From Rhodamnia argentea (Eukaryota; Streptophyta; Magnoliopsida; Myrtales; Myrtaceae): DNA of 64,000 bases. The notes beneath the pieces are model-generated. The model had not been told where the DNA came from and made no database searches. It saw only the letters and a program-made list of their open reading frames with translations. Positions 24,786 through 37,225 of this stretch are shown here, one piece after another (position 1 is the first letter of the stretch; every line of letters starts with the position of its first letter). The stretch is taken from positions 29,746,283 to 29,810,282 of the forward strand of contig NC_063156.1 in assembly GCF_020921035.1 (NCBI RefSeq). Direction: 5' to 3'. Made by a program: the position numbers and the translations under genes.

Positions 24786-25786
24786 GCTCTGACCGATGTT
24801 CGGAGCGTTTTTCTGATTGTCTTCGTTCCCTCATTAATGGCGTCTCATGAGTATGATCCTCCCTGCCGCTTCTGTTTGTCCGTTCAACAACCTTCTTCCC
24901 TCTCTCTCTCTCTCTCTCCCCCTCTCTAGTACTGCGTCTCTGTGCTTGTCTGCGCGCATGTCTGCCTGCGTGTGTGGCGCTTGTGCTGCTTTGTGCGAAA
25001 GAGTCCTAGTTGTGTACTGTAGACGCTGCTTTGTCGTCTGCTGCGCTGTCGCGCAGTAAATTAGCTGCCCCTTCCAACCCACCATTACCATTCTCTCTGT
25101 GTGCTTTGTTGTTTTTTTCTTTTCTTTTGCCCCGCATTCAATTTTCCCGGAGATGGCCAGCTTCGTTTTCCGCGCCTTTACCTGGATTTGTGACATGTAA
25201 TCGACATTCCTTGCTTCCTCGCTCGCTGTGTATATTGTAGATATGTATATGTTGCCTATATTCGATTCGATTCTGCTGAGTCGAACTCGAGACTCCGTGT
25301 CCATGATTTCTATTTCCATGTATCTTGCGGGAGCTGTGCGTGGGCGTGTAGCATGTCGCCGTCGCTTTCCCCATTTTAAAGGTCAAACCCCGTTTGCTTC
25401 AGCTTTTCTGGCTCGTGAATCGACGCCTTGAGCTGTAATGCTGTATGCATTAACGCCCTCTCCCCTCCCTCTCCCTCTCTGCTTCTCTCTCATTGACGGT
25501 TGTTCCTTTGACTGATTTGATATCTGACACGTACATATTCGCCCTCCCCCTCCTCATTCCTAGCTCTTTCTTCTATGCAGGTTTCTGTAGCTGAGCTCCC
25601 CTCTCCGGTGGCTCTCTTCTCGGACGTTAGGGGTGGTTTAGGGTTCGGGTTCCCGAGTCGGACTCACTGTTGCGACGGTGTTACGAGGACGGCTTGGCTG
25701 GGTTTTTTCTTTCTCCCACCAGGAAAAGGGGACGCTGTGAACTTTGATGTATCTAATCGTTCCTTGAGCTTGAATCTTGCTGTGCA

Positions 25787-27518
25787 ATGGAGAGTCGTCC
25801 CGTTACGATCGCTTGGGCTGCGTTGTTGGCCATGATGGTACTACTCACGGTTACGGTTATTGGAGGTATGATTGCGCATTTTCGGTCCTTACCTTTCTTT
25901 CTCAGATTCCCCATACTTTTTCTGGCACTTGGGCTTTTTTTTTTTTGTGTGTGTGTTGATACGATGCATGTTTCTGCATGAGGGGTTTTTACTGCGTGTA
26001 GATTTTCCCATTAAAGTATTCAATGATCTCGTAAGTGCGTTCGTTTTCGTTTTTGTTTTTTTGTGTGTCAATGGCGTCTCTGTGGGTCATGGAGGTCCCT
26101 TTCTCTCTCTCTCTCTCTCTCCGTTCTCTCTCTTTGTTCTTGTCGTTTTCTTTTTCGGCAGCAAGCTGGTGTGGTGATGTTTTCGTTGAACATATGTCCC
26201 TTTCGAGGAACATTCCCTCCTCCTATTAAAATGCAACAGTACCTCTTATTTTCCAGGAGGTGTGATCGACGGGCATTGGCCATTTCAATCGAGTCTAATG
26301 GCTTCTAAGGGAGGAGATAGACTGAAGAATTCTGCACAGCACCGGAAGCTACTTCGTCGTGGTAAGCTCCGCGTTTTGAATCATCCTCCTTTCAAGCTTT
26401 CTGGGTTGTGGGTATTTCTTCTTCTTCTTCTTCTTCTGGGTCATAAATTTTGGGGATGGATAGGAATGGGAGACCAAGTGCTTTCCGGCATCTACAATTC
26501 TGGGTTTCTGTATTAGCTGTCTTTGGCATAATTTGCTTGCAATGCGAACATTGAATGATTTCCAAAAAAACAATCGCGGAAATGCTCTTCGCTCGGACTC
26601 AGACGGGTGAATACGGCTCGTGTGTCAGAGGTGCACGTCTGGGGAATTTCTCTCTGCCTCATTCTAACGTGCGCTGCTTCGTACACAGGCCCCCCCCTCT
26701 AAATCCCTAAAGAACCCTTTTTTTTCCTTATCCTTTTCTTTTATGTTTCGATCAATGTCGCTTCAATGTCCCATCATTAATTGCTTAATCTCTAGACCCG
26801 CCGTGTGCATTAGTTAATGCCCGCGCATCTTAGCAAATAATTATTCATGTGGTCGCGGTAGTCTTTTTTTAGCTCTAGCTGTCTCCGGGCCTTTGCATAG
26901 GGATGGTGATTTTGAATTTCCAAGGCATTGGAAAGGGCTTCAGCTTCGAAGGGTCGTTTTCGTCAAAGACAGACAGGCCAGAAAGGGAGCGGAAAAGGTC
27001 CGACAAGAGTACAACCTTAGCGAAAAAGTTGAAAAAAGTAGTCATAAATATCCCCCACCTTTGGCTTCTCCTTCTTTATAATAATTCCTGCGTTTCGTCT
27101 CTGAAAAGCAATTTTTGTCTGTAGACTCCTCCGTCTTCACCGTAGTAACGTTGTTTGTTTTGTGTTTTGCACAGCGTCAGCAATGGAAGAACCGAACAGG
27201 ATGTGGGGGGAGAGATGTAGCAGGGCCGATATAGTGATAAACCAAGGACCGACGTCTCCACTCCCCAGCGGCATTCCCACCTACACCGTGGAGATCGTGA
27301 ATGCATGCGTCACCGGGTGTGACATCAGTCACATTCACCTCAACTGTGGCTGGTTCAGCTCCGCCCGTCTCATCAACCCGAGGATCTTCAAGCGCCTTCG
27401 CTACAACGACTGCCTCGTCAACGACGGCAAGCCCTTGACCAATGGGGACACCCTTTCCTTTCAATACGCCAACACTTACTCTTACCCTCTATCTGTCTCT
27501 TCCGTCGTGTGCTCTTGA
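25787..27518 (+). CDS. TPD1: TAPETUM DETERMINANT 1 (TPD1)-like secreted cysteine-rich protein
   Basis: Three exons, 25787-25865, 26257-26361 and 27175-27518, encode 175 residues, the usual length of the family. Residues 8-27 ([20 protein letters not shown]) are a hydrophobic signal peptide or anchor. A basic stretch, RKLLRR, ends at residue 61 and could be a processing site. The conserved C-terminal domain starts at about residue 72 with [15 protein letters not shown] and continues through [44 protein letters not shown] and [16 protein letters not shown]. Its six cysteines are 76, 106, 110, 119, 141 and 174. In Arabidopsis, TPD1 is secreted and acts as ligand of the EMS1/EXS receptor kinase to specify anther tapetum cells. 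Many plants have several TPD1-like paralogues with wider roles, so orthology to TPD1 itself is uncertain. The first in-frame ATG after the leader acceptor region was chosen because it starts the signal peptide. Confidence 0.88.
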
Positions 27519-29026
27519 GGATAGGGGAAGACAATATCTCACGTTTACAACAATTCAGTGTTCATAGAATACGGCGTTTTAGTTTACTTGCTTTAGTTTG
27601 TATGTTTGTTGGTGCCACTGACTTTGTGGAGCTTTTTGCTTGCTTGCTTGCTTGGCATGGTGGTTGAGTGGTAAATACTAAATAGGGGTCAGCCTTGTAT
27701 TTTGGTCCGGGCGGGGAGGCTAGGACACGGCAGACTGTGCTGCCGGAGCTACAATGATCTTTCTGTTTGGGCTCGGGGGGGTTGATTTTGCAAAGATTCC
27801 ATTTTGTGGGGCGCAGAGTGTAAATAGCTTGAAACAAGAACCTGTGATTACAGAATGCTGTCTTGTTTGTTGATGAGGGATTTAATGATGATATTTTTTT
27901 ATGAGCCTTTTAGCTTTACCTCATGTTCTTGTTCTGTTTCAACCGTCGTATGAGATCTTCCATTACTCATTGCTCTAATTGGTGAACAAAGTGACCTATG
28001 CATTAGGTTTGTCCTACTTGATTAATTGCAATGGCTATAACACTAGATGATTGTAATTCATGACTAACTGGACAGGGGAAAAAGTTCTATGACCACATGT
28101 TATTAGAATCATATAGTTTCATTTGCAATGTAATCTGGTATGATGGTGGCATAATAAGCCTTCTCTTTTGTGTTTCGGCCTCGCCATGAAACACCGAACA
28201 CTGATCTGTTCAACTTCTCGGTCAGTCTAACGAGAATGGCCACAAGATCACGAACCCAGCCCATGAGAAGCTAAATTGTGTTCATCAGAAATTTTGATCT
28301 CATCGGCCATTGGGCTCATCGGCCATTGGGCTCTTGCCTTTGGGCATGTATAAGGTCTACCAGGTTCATTTGTGTCACCAGTTGGGCGCGAAATATACCC
28401 ATTGGAAATGAGCCTGAAAACTTGAAAGCAGTGTTACAGGCAAACTTAAGTTTTGAAAAGTGCTCGAAGTCAGCTCTGTAATTCACCTCAACAAAAGACG
28501 TAAATGGCTGCAAACCATCACATAACAACTAGTTCGGCGAACAATCAGGTGAGTACCTTCACTAGATAACCAGATTCCAGATTCCTCCTCAATCCTCATG
28601 TCAGAGTCCGTGATTGGGAAATCAACAAACTAGTGGGAAGTCTACGGATTACATCCACTCGACGTTCATCACAGTGCAAAATAACGCTCCTCTTTAAAAA
28701 TGTGACGGCATTCATCTCCATCCAGGGCTCTGTACCTCTGACATCTCAACTACATCGTAAAAATACCACCGAAGAACTATGAAACGATCGAAAGACAGAT
28801 GAATTTATGCTAGCACTACTCATTGAGGGCCATCCGATGCACTTGCCATCCAAAACTTACAAAAGAGATGTGAATGATACAGCAACATTTGGAGTATATG
28901 AACACATGATTTGCGCTATACACTTGTACATGTCCAAAAACAATGGTGGATTGATTGGCAGATATTCCCAAGGACAAAGCAGAGATGCGAATATAAAATA
29001 TTCTGACAGGCTACACGTATCTGCTC
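27519..29026. other. spacer between the convergent TPD1-like and MUB genes
   Basis: Contains the expected 3' regions of both genes. A perfect 16-bp tandem duplication (ctcatcggccattggg, twice) lies at about 28299-28330. Otherwise no gene or element is recognised. Confidence 0.5.
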
Positions 29027-31009
29027 TCACAATACGGAGCAAGAGCAGACAACTTTCCTCGGGGAATCATCCAGTTTCTTCTCTGTTTCAAAACGAGTCC
29101 ACGTGTAAATCCAGATGAAGATTCATCAATAGGCTAATAAAGGAGTTATCACTACTACGGAACTCTCAGAAAGGCCTGAAGTCTCCAAGAGAAACAAGTC
29201 CACAGATTCCAGATAAATAACTGAGTCATGGTCACCAAACAAAAGAAATATGCTTGTTCACTGCAAGCAAGATCTAGTTCTAATTTCACAATGACAAAGC
29301 AAATGATTAAGTCCGGCCAGAAATAGTAGATGTCACGTGATATTTCTAAGTTGAATTCTAGATGAGTGAACTTGGTCAATGAAGGACCTTCTAATCCGCA
29401 TATGAACCAGATACAGTAGGCAGATAAAACTTATCTGAAGTAACTTAGTTAACAGACGTCCTTTCCAACTCTGAAGTAGAGCATGCTGACATAGTAGAAA
29501 TACCTGCTCTTTTTTTGGCTAATGATGACTGCACAACAACGTGCATTATAGTATCTCCTCCACCAACATCACCGAAAGGCATTTTACACTGACCAACCGT
29601 CTTAGTGTTTTCCAAAACTTTTCCGGCACTTATCAGTTTTACTTCACTTGCCTCCTTTGGTATGATTGTCTTGCCTGAGGAACAATGAACAGTACAACCT
29701 CAGCGGAAAAGAAACAGTTCTTAATCTACAGCAAATTAGCTACGTCAGGAAACATTTAGGGGAGATGATATCCTTAGCTAGGGTTCATATGTACACAGTT
29801 GAAATTTAAAATGCAATTACAGCTAACAGAAAAATGCCCGACTAAGAATAGACTTGCCAATTGATTCTCCTACATGGGCATTGCGAGCTGAAAAGGATTT
29901 CAGGGATTTCCACAGTAAGTGGAATGATGCAGATAATTCATCCATACAGCCAAGGCCAGGCTGTCTCTTCTCTAGGGCTGCAAATGCCCTCTCAGATACA
30001 TAACAGAACAAGAAACAAAGATAAATCGACAATGTATTATGTCACTATTGTTGCCCCAGGAGACACCTTCCTGAGAAAAATATCTGCCTCACAACTGCTT
30101 TCAGAAAAATATGTTCAGCACATCACTCGTGATCAGTATGTAAATGTCTTTCCCCTTTCTTACATCTATTCAACTACATATCATCACGAGCTTAGCCACT
30201 AATGTTATAGAGCCACTTCTTGCCCCAACTTCCCCATGGCAGGCGTTTAATAAATCCAAGCGAATCTGTTTTTTCCTTGCAAAAGAACATCCGCATTCAT
30301 ACCATCAGGGAAAAAAGTTTAGAATCCATAACGGAGACCGGAATAATGGACAAGCAGTCCGAGCACATGCGGCAGGTTGGGCTTGCTTGTAATTCTACCT
30401 TTTCTATCGCCACAGGTGGACTGGTTTCATCCTCTCACATTTATCACGTAAACAGCAATGACAGAGACAAAAACAATAACACAAACAGAAGATCAAAACT
30501 CTTCATGATGGCAACATGAGTCATAACCTTGTGGTCACTGGCAGTCGCAATGATGAAATTTCAAATAAGTTCAAATCAGGGTCATCAGTAACTTAAAAAA
30601 AGCGCCAGTATTAGACATGATCTCAGCTCCTACACAGTTCCTACATTCCACAAGAAAGGTCTTTTTTTTGGTAAGGATCCACAAGAAAGGTCTTGAAGTC
30701 GGCTTAAAACAAGAAAAAGCTCAAATAGTCTAGGATGCGTGTAGGAACCTGCTAAGCTGTTAAGCTATATCACCAATCTTAGAGACCATATCTGAACAAG
30801 ATGAAGATACCAGATTATATGGTTTGTTTAGCACAAATCACATACTTAAACGAACATAGGAAGGAGATGTGAAGGAAACCTTTGGGCCAATCAGAGACGA
30901 CTCTCTGCTTCAACATATCGATGGTAGATGCCGATGAGTACTGGAAGGGACCCATGTCCGATCCATCGTACAATCTGAACTTTATATCCACCAATTCCTC
31001 TTCCCGCAT
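29027..31009 (-). CDS. MUB: membrane-anchored ubiquitin-fold protein (MUB)
   Basis: Three minus-strand exons, 31009-30880, 29674-29504 and 29082-29027, encode 118 residues, the normal MUB length. The N-terminus reads MREEELVDIKFRLYDGSDMG and continues STIDMLKQRVVSDWPKGKTI, a ubiquitin-like fold typical of MUBs. Exon 2 gives EVKLISAGKVLENTKTVGQC and GDTIMHVVVQ. Exon 3 ends in VVCSCSVL. The final CSVL is a CaaX box. With Leu last, geranylgeranylation is favoured, and the cysteine two residues before the CaaX Cys is a likely S-acylation site. MUBs are lipid-anchored to the plasma membrane and bind specific group VI E2 enzymes there. Intron 1 is 1.2 kb. The gene is divergent from the pseudouridine synthase gene, with 584 bp between the start codons. 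Most of the protein lies in exons too short to show up as long reading frames. Confidence 0.92.
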
Positions 31010-31593
31010 TGCTTCTTCTTCTCGATCACTCCCGCGTGCCCGTCTCTCTGCTTCGTCTCAGTTTAACAAGGACCTTATTGGGTCATTCCATCTGAATCAG
31101 CAAAAGAAGTTGAGTCGATGGTATGAGCAAACAAATAGGGAGGAAGATGCAAAACCAGGACTTGATGAACTCGTAGAAACGCAAATCAAAGATATGGCGT
31201 GGGATAGAAAGGGAAGATAGTATCTAGTTTCAACGTATTGATGGGCAGGAGTAGCTCAAAGAAACATGTCATACCTTGGCTTGGCAAGTTGGTGACGCTA
31301 ACGAGTGGAATGCGACTTCTTTTGGTTTGGAAGATTGGTGTCTGTTTGTTGGCTTGTCACCAAACGACTGGCAATGAAGACTAAAAACAGATTAGAATAG
31401 TCTTGGACAGACAGACGGGCAGAACGCAAGCAACGACGTCGCATTGTCTCTGCTACCGCAGCTCTCACGCTTACCCCAAGTGGTAAAAACTTATGAAGGA
31501 AGCACCTTTTGCTTTGACATCTCCTCTTCCTCCCCAACGCCGTCGTGTCTTTCTTACTCCTTTCTTCGTTCATTCGTCGGCGGTCGCAGGACA
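31010..31593. promoter_or_regulatory. shared divergent upstream region of MUB and the pseudouridine synthase gene
   Basis: 584 bp separate the MUB start codon (minus strand, 31009) from the pseudouridine synthase start codon (plus strand, 31594). Both 5' leaders and promoters must lie here unless leader introns extend further. On the minus strand a possible leader donor (ccaag|gtatga) lies near 31274. No clear TATA box is seen on either side, as is common for housekeeping genes. Confidence 0.5.
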
Positions 31594-34500
31594 ATGAAGA
31601 GGAAGAGAAAGGAAGCAGGAGGAGGAGTGATCGAGGAGGGGGAGATTGTCTGGCAAACTCCGTTGAATCCTCCGGAGCGCCAAGATTACATCTTCCACCA
31701 AGGTAATTTATTTATCTCATAAGCTCACTCTCAATGGAGTATTTTCTCATGGGACATTGTCATTTAGATTATTACCAGTAGAGAGCGAAAAGAAGATTGA
31801 TTTACTAAGAGATTGCAGGGAGGCGCTACGTTACACCCTACCACTTCGAGTTCATCTCTCATGTGAGTCGTCGCTATCTCGTCTTTCTTCTTGTGGAGTG
31901 GAGTGGTTTGCGTACTCTACTTGTGATCAAACTTTTATTTGATCAAGACCCTCGTGATGCCCTTTTCCGCTTCAATCTTGAGTTCTCGATTTGGCTGATT
32001 TTCTTGTTATTAATCATGATGTATATAGGCTAAGAGTCGCTGGGCTGGCAAAACCATTGTGGATTTGTTTGCCCATGAGTTCAAAGGCAGACCTTATGAG
32101 TATTATGTAAGCATTTTCTTCATTGCATAACGAATGTTTTAGTTCTACAGGTGACCGTGACTTTTAACCATGCGTAGTCATCACCTGTAGGTCGGTGCTG
32201 TTGAATGTGGGCGGATCCAAGTCGAGGGGAGGGTCGTTCCTGTCTCTTACATTGTAAAACCCTCTGAAAAGATAAGCCACTTTGTACACAGGTTGGTTTG
32301 AGCTTTACACTTGCTATGATCTCTCTATGAAATGTTGCTTTCAAGAGTCTATTCTAGCCATGATATATCCCTTTGGCTGCATCAGTTCCTTTTGCTTAGA
32401 TTCTCGTCCCTTACCTTTTGTTTCTTCAGGCTTGTTTATTCTTTCTTCATTCACGATTTGAGAATTCTGATCTGAATTTACAGTTTTTTCTGGAAGTTTT
32501 AGGGTATTCTTTGCATTTATGTTAATCTCGATAAGGTTGTAGGCATGAGCCTCCGGTGATGAGCCATGGTGTCTCCATCCTGCAGATGGAACCGGATGTG
32601 GTGACTGTTTGTAAGCCAGCATCTATTCCAGTAAGGAACAACAAATTTATGTTCATTTCAAATGTACAACGAAAGAATGATTTCGTGTGGATTTTGCATG
32701 AGTGCTGTAAAATGACTGATGAGATTCATACAGTAATAGGTTACAGTAGCCTTGCTTGGCCTAGCTAGCTCTGTTGGCCCTTATAGGATCTATGTTTATG
32801 GACATTTCAACTTGTTTATAGGTGCATCCGTGTGGTCAGTATCGTAAAAACACTGTGGTCAGCATCCTTCAGGCAGAGCATGGGCTGGCACCCCTATTTC
32901 GTATCCTAAATAGCTCTTTCACATGCATATGCATTCTTGGCTCTATCGAAACCAGATTGGGCATATTCTGTTTCCCTGTGATTCTTGATGTCTATCAATA
33001 ACTCATTTTTCCCTCCTCAGACTTATATCTGGTGTCACATATGGATTATGAATTTCGTACGTCCTCCTTGATATTGTAATGCAAGCTGTTCACCGACTAG
33101 ATCGCCTTGTCTCCGGACTGCTCATATTTGCCAGAAATGCGTTGAAAGCAGATCTTTTCAGGCAACAGGTGAGTGTCGCATTGAAAAGCATGCTTTTGGA
33201 ACCTTTACTAATGTAAGTTCCTATTAGCTGCAATACTGTGTGGGTGGTCAATTGCCTAAATGGAAAGGGGGCTCTCTTACATTTACAGCAAGGGTAGTGG
33301 TAGTTCTGACCATGCTGCTGTGTTGTGACTTCTTATTCATCATTTGTAATATCGTCACACTGTGTCACGTGCATCTGGTTTATGGAATGACTTAAAGAGG
33401 TCTTATGGTCTCTTTCTATGATATGCATTTCCTTTGTTTACATCTTAAGTCTGTAGTGTTCTCATCCGTTTCTGGTGACTGTTTCTCCTAATACCAGTAG
33501 TGCCATCACGTACTATCTCTGCTGCTACCTTCATTTCCTTGAGTATAAATGATCTAGAATATCCAATTATATACTATTAAGAAGTCATATTCGTGATGTG
33601 GCAAGGTACACATGATACTTGGCCTACAACTTAAGTTTCAACTGACATTTAGTATCTTTAGATTGAAGGTGGTTTGGTGCAGAAACAATACATTGCAAAG
33701 GTGGTGGGTGAATTTCCTGAGAATGAGGTATCTTTTGCTTCAATCTGGTGATTTTGGAATATGCACTCAAAGTGGATAATTTAGGAGTTGAAAATCCTAC
33801 AGTATGGTGCTACTCAGGGAGTTTAACCCTGAAGAATTGGAATTATGAGATGTTGAAGTAGATGTACTCAATATAGCAATGCGGTTTGTTTTTTCCAATT
33901 CAACTATTTTCTGTTTGTTTGCTCAGTTGTCTCAAGAAGAGATAAAACTGAAAGGACAAGTCTGCCCTAATTCTATTTCTCTAGATAGATTTTAGTAATT
34001 TTGAAACTCCTTTTCAGTGGCAGAGGGTTAGTTGTTCAAAATCAACTGCACATCTTGTGTGAGATCTTCAGTTATCATTGCTGAAAGATCCAGCTGTGGT
34101 TTCCTGTGTCTTTGTCAAACCCAAGGAAGATCCACCTATTCATGAACACAATCAATTAAGTCCTTCTCTTTTAGATCCTGTCCATTAGAAGATCCTGGAG
34201 GCTCGTTAGATCATATGAAAAAGTTCTAGAGAATGGGTATCAGAAATGCATTCTTATTAGTTCTCATCTGATTTTCGTGTTCTTGGGTTTCTTGTTAGCT
34301 GGAGGTCAATGTCAACATCAATTACAATGCTCGAGAAGGAAGGAGCACAGCGGAGGAGGTGAGTATCTGCTCAAAACCTTGTTATATCAACCTTTTCCTG
34401 AGTTTACATTGATCAATGACTGTTTTACGTGAGGCCATGGAAATGAAACTGAGCATCTGGGTGTTGGGGAAAGGTCTTAAAATGACAGCTTTCCGACAAT

Positions 34501-36282
34501 ACTTTCCAATGAAGATTATGTCATGCCTGCCTTGTGTATTTATTTCTTATCCTTTCTTTCTTTTTGCTCTCTTTCTTTGTAAAGGAAGGTTTTTGTGACT
34601 AATCAATATGAATACACTTTTATCAGAGTGCTATAATTGGAAGCTATACCCTTTCTTAACATTCTTACAGAGGCATGTGAAAATAACTATATAGGTTTTG
34701 TGGATTTCCATTTTGATGACCTCTCAACACTTTTTAGGAACATTCATATACTTGTGAGCCACTGTGAACTGTTATCTAAGTGATGCACAACACACTGTTT
34801 GAAATGGAATTGAGAAGTAACGTGTGACGGTAATCCGAACTAAATTTGTCAGAAGTCAGAGCTCTGATCTCATGACATACTGCTGGCTGATGCAAAATCT
34901 GTGAGCCTCGTTAAATGAATCAGAAAATCTAAGATACTCCCAGCCAAACGCAAGAAGCCACGGTTTCCCTATTTATTAGCACATATGCTGCCTCACTTTA
35001 CAAGCTCATTGCCCTGCAATAGTATGTGATTTGGATTGTGCGGATGAGTCGTCATATGAAGGCTTTTTAATCTCTAAGGAAATTAAAAATTGTGGTAGGG
35101 GGTCATCTGCCACCCTTCTCCTGGTCCACGTGGCATGGTGTGTCACGATGCGTGACCTCTCTTAGAGCTTTCTTTTCCTTCTACATTTAAATACATCTAC
35201 ACTGACTGTTTCATAGTCGTGTCTTAATTGCAACCACTACACTAGAGCATTGGCAGTGAACGTAAGAATGTGCTTAATGCCATCAATCTCATCAATATTA
35301 TCTGTTTGTACAGGCAGGTGACACTGCCCTATTGAAAGGAAAGGCTGCTTGTACGAAGTTCACAAGGATCAGCACCAATGGAACTCATAGCATTGTTCTC
35401 TGTGAACCAGTCACTGGAAGAACTCATCAGGTAAGGCAATACACTGCTAAAGGATGCAAATATCATGTTGAGTCTGATTCTTCTTTTTTCTATTCCTTAA
35501 GCAGGGAACCTTCCTTGGTTGTTTTGTCTGAATGTAGCCTGAGGTCAATTACATCTGTGCATAGATGTACCCGCGCATACAGGAAGGACATTGCATTTAC
35601 TGTTAACTTTTTGAGTTATGTGCACTTTCTTTTCTGCACTTTTGTCCCTCCAAAAACCCTGTCTTGCTCATTTTGTAAGATACTTTCCGATCCTTCTTAT
35701 TATATACCTCTCTGGATTTGGTTAAGCCCTCCTGTGTTTAATACCTTTTAATTTTTGAGGTTTATCTGATATATGCTAGTACTGGCAGTACTTTCTTCTC
35801 TCAACCCCGCTCTTTATGTGCAGATACGAGTCCATTTGCAGTTTAGTGGCCATCCAATTGCCAATGACATGCTTTACCTTTCTGAGCAAAGGACCAATCG
35901 TTCAGCTGAAGGAATGGTTGCCGATAAAGCTGTTTGTTTGTCACCAGAATCCAGTGTTTCTGATACCTGGCAGAATAAAAAGGGAGATGAGCCTTGCGTT
36001 GAATTTAGTACTGACCCTATGTGCACGAATTGTCCGAATTTAGCTCCAAAAGGGTCAGTGTTCTTCCTCTTTCCCATCTTGGGCACTTGTCTTTGCACAT
36101 ATTCTTGTTTGCAGACCCTTGCCTGCGTGGGTACGATAGGGAACCTAAGATTTGATTTCTGAGTTTCTGCAAAATGCAGATGTGATGGGAATGAGGAGGC
36201 ATTGTGGCTGCACTGCATACGATATTCTGGACCCGGATGGATCTATGAGTGCCCATATCCAGATTGGGCATCCCTTAGCTAG
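31594..36282 (+). CDS. RluA-type RNA pseudouridine synthase, like plant RNA pseudouridine synthase 7
   Basis: Twelve exons give 385 residues in one frame: 31594-31702, 31819-31862, 32029-32106, 32191-32291, 32543-32630, 32822-32900, 33086-33168, 33662-33727, 34299-34358, 35314-35430, 35824-36053, 36180-36282. The N-terminus carries KRKRKEAGGG. An S4-like RNA-binding part is suggested by RWAGKTIVDLFAHEF. The catalytic motif HRLDRLVSGLL contains the Asp (172) that all RluA-family enzymes use to isomerise uridine in RNA. It is followed by KQYIAKVVGEFP, CEPVTGRTHQ and IRVHLQFSGHPIANDMLYL. The C-terminus has DPMCTNCPNL and ALWLHCIRYSGPGWIYECP, whose cysteines and histidine may bind metal. Length and ending fit the plant cytosolic/nuclear family member usually named RNA pseudouridine synthase 7 (about 395 residues in Arabidopsis). 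The RNA target is not known from sequence. The acceptor before exon 7 (aatgcaag) is weak. Confidence 0.9.
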
Positions 36283-37225
36283 CCTGAGAACATTCCAAAT
36301 TTTCATCTGGAGGCTGTCCTCTAAATTTGCTTGAAAAATGTAGCAAGTTCACAGTAATGCAGCTATTTACTTTTCCAAAGAGCCTTGGAAGAATCTGAAG
36401 CAGTGAGGCAATTGCAAGTCTGCAAATTGTTTCGGCTACTACAATAGTGTATTCCAATGCCGAGTGCATGCTCATAGGTCGTAGAGAAGAGAGCCTCCTC
36501 ATCGGCGAAATTACTAGCATCAAAGTCCTTCATGTTTATAGGATGATGATCGAATGTTGATCCCGCTTGAGGAAGAAACATTGTGCCGTGACTCAATTCT
36601 TTTAGTGGCAGTCTGATTGAGGAACTACTTACTGTTTACTTTCCTTTTTAGGTATATCTATGGTGTGCTCTGAGTGGGCTTTTAACTATGATATTGTGTA
36701 ATAACCGGGTTGACGATCCGGTTGAATCTGTGCCTAATGGTACAAGCTATCCTTGGTGAGTTTATTAACCACTTGAGCAAACTTCTCATAAATTGAGAAG
36801 TTGACAGAGTAAGAAGGGGACGCATTATGTGACCCCAGTTGTATTCTGATGAAGAGGCAAATTACCAGATGAATGTAAAAGGGTCTCCCAAACTGTCCTG
36901 TATCTTGGCTCATGATCCAAACTAGCTGGACTTCAAAGGAAGAAAGATGTTCCATGAGCGGGCAACCAATCGGCGAAGGACGGAGGGTATCTGGATCTGT
37001 TTCTCAAAGAGTAATGCATCTGGTAACCGTGCTATCAGGAAAACGAGTCAAAACATTCACAAACACCCCTCCACCATCCCAAGCGCCTGCGCGCACGCAT
37101 ACACTCTCTTCCACTTACATTTTACATAGCAGAAGCAACGAGCAAGCTAGCTAGGAGCTGCTGAAAAAAGGAAAAAAAAAAAAAAGGCTGATCCTGATCA
37201 GGCATACGAGTAACGTAAAAGCCTG
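36283..37225. other. spacer between convergent genes
   Basis: Holds the 3' region of the pseudouridine synthase gene and of the first SWEET gene. A poly-A tract lies at about 37169-37184. No further gene is supported. Confidence 0.5.

Noticed and set aside
35332-35751. 139-codon open frame running past exon 10 of the pseudouridine synthase gene
   Set aside because: The part after 35430 is intron. The frame simply stays open past a good donor (cag|gtaagg), and the protein resumes correctly at 35824.
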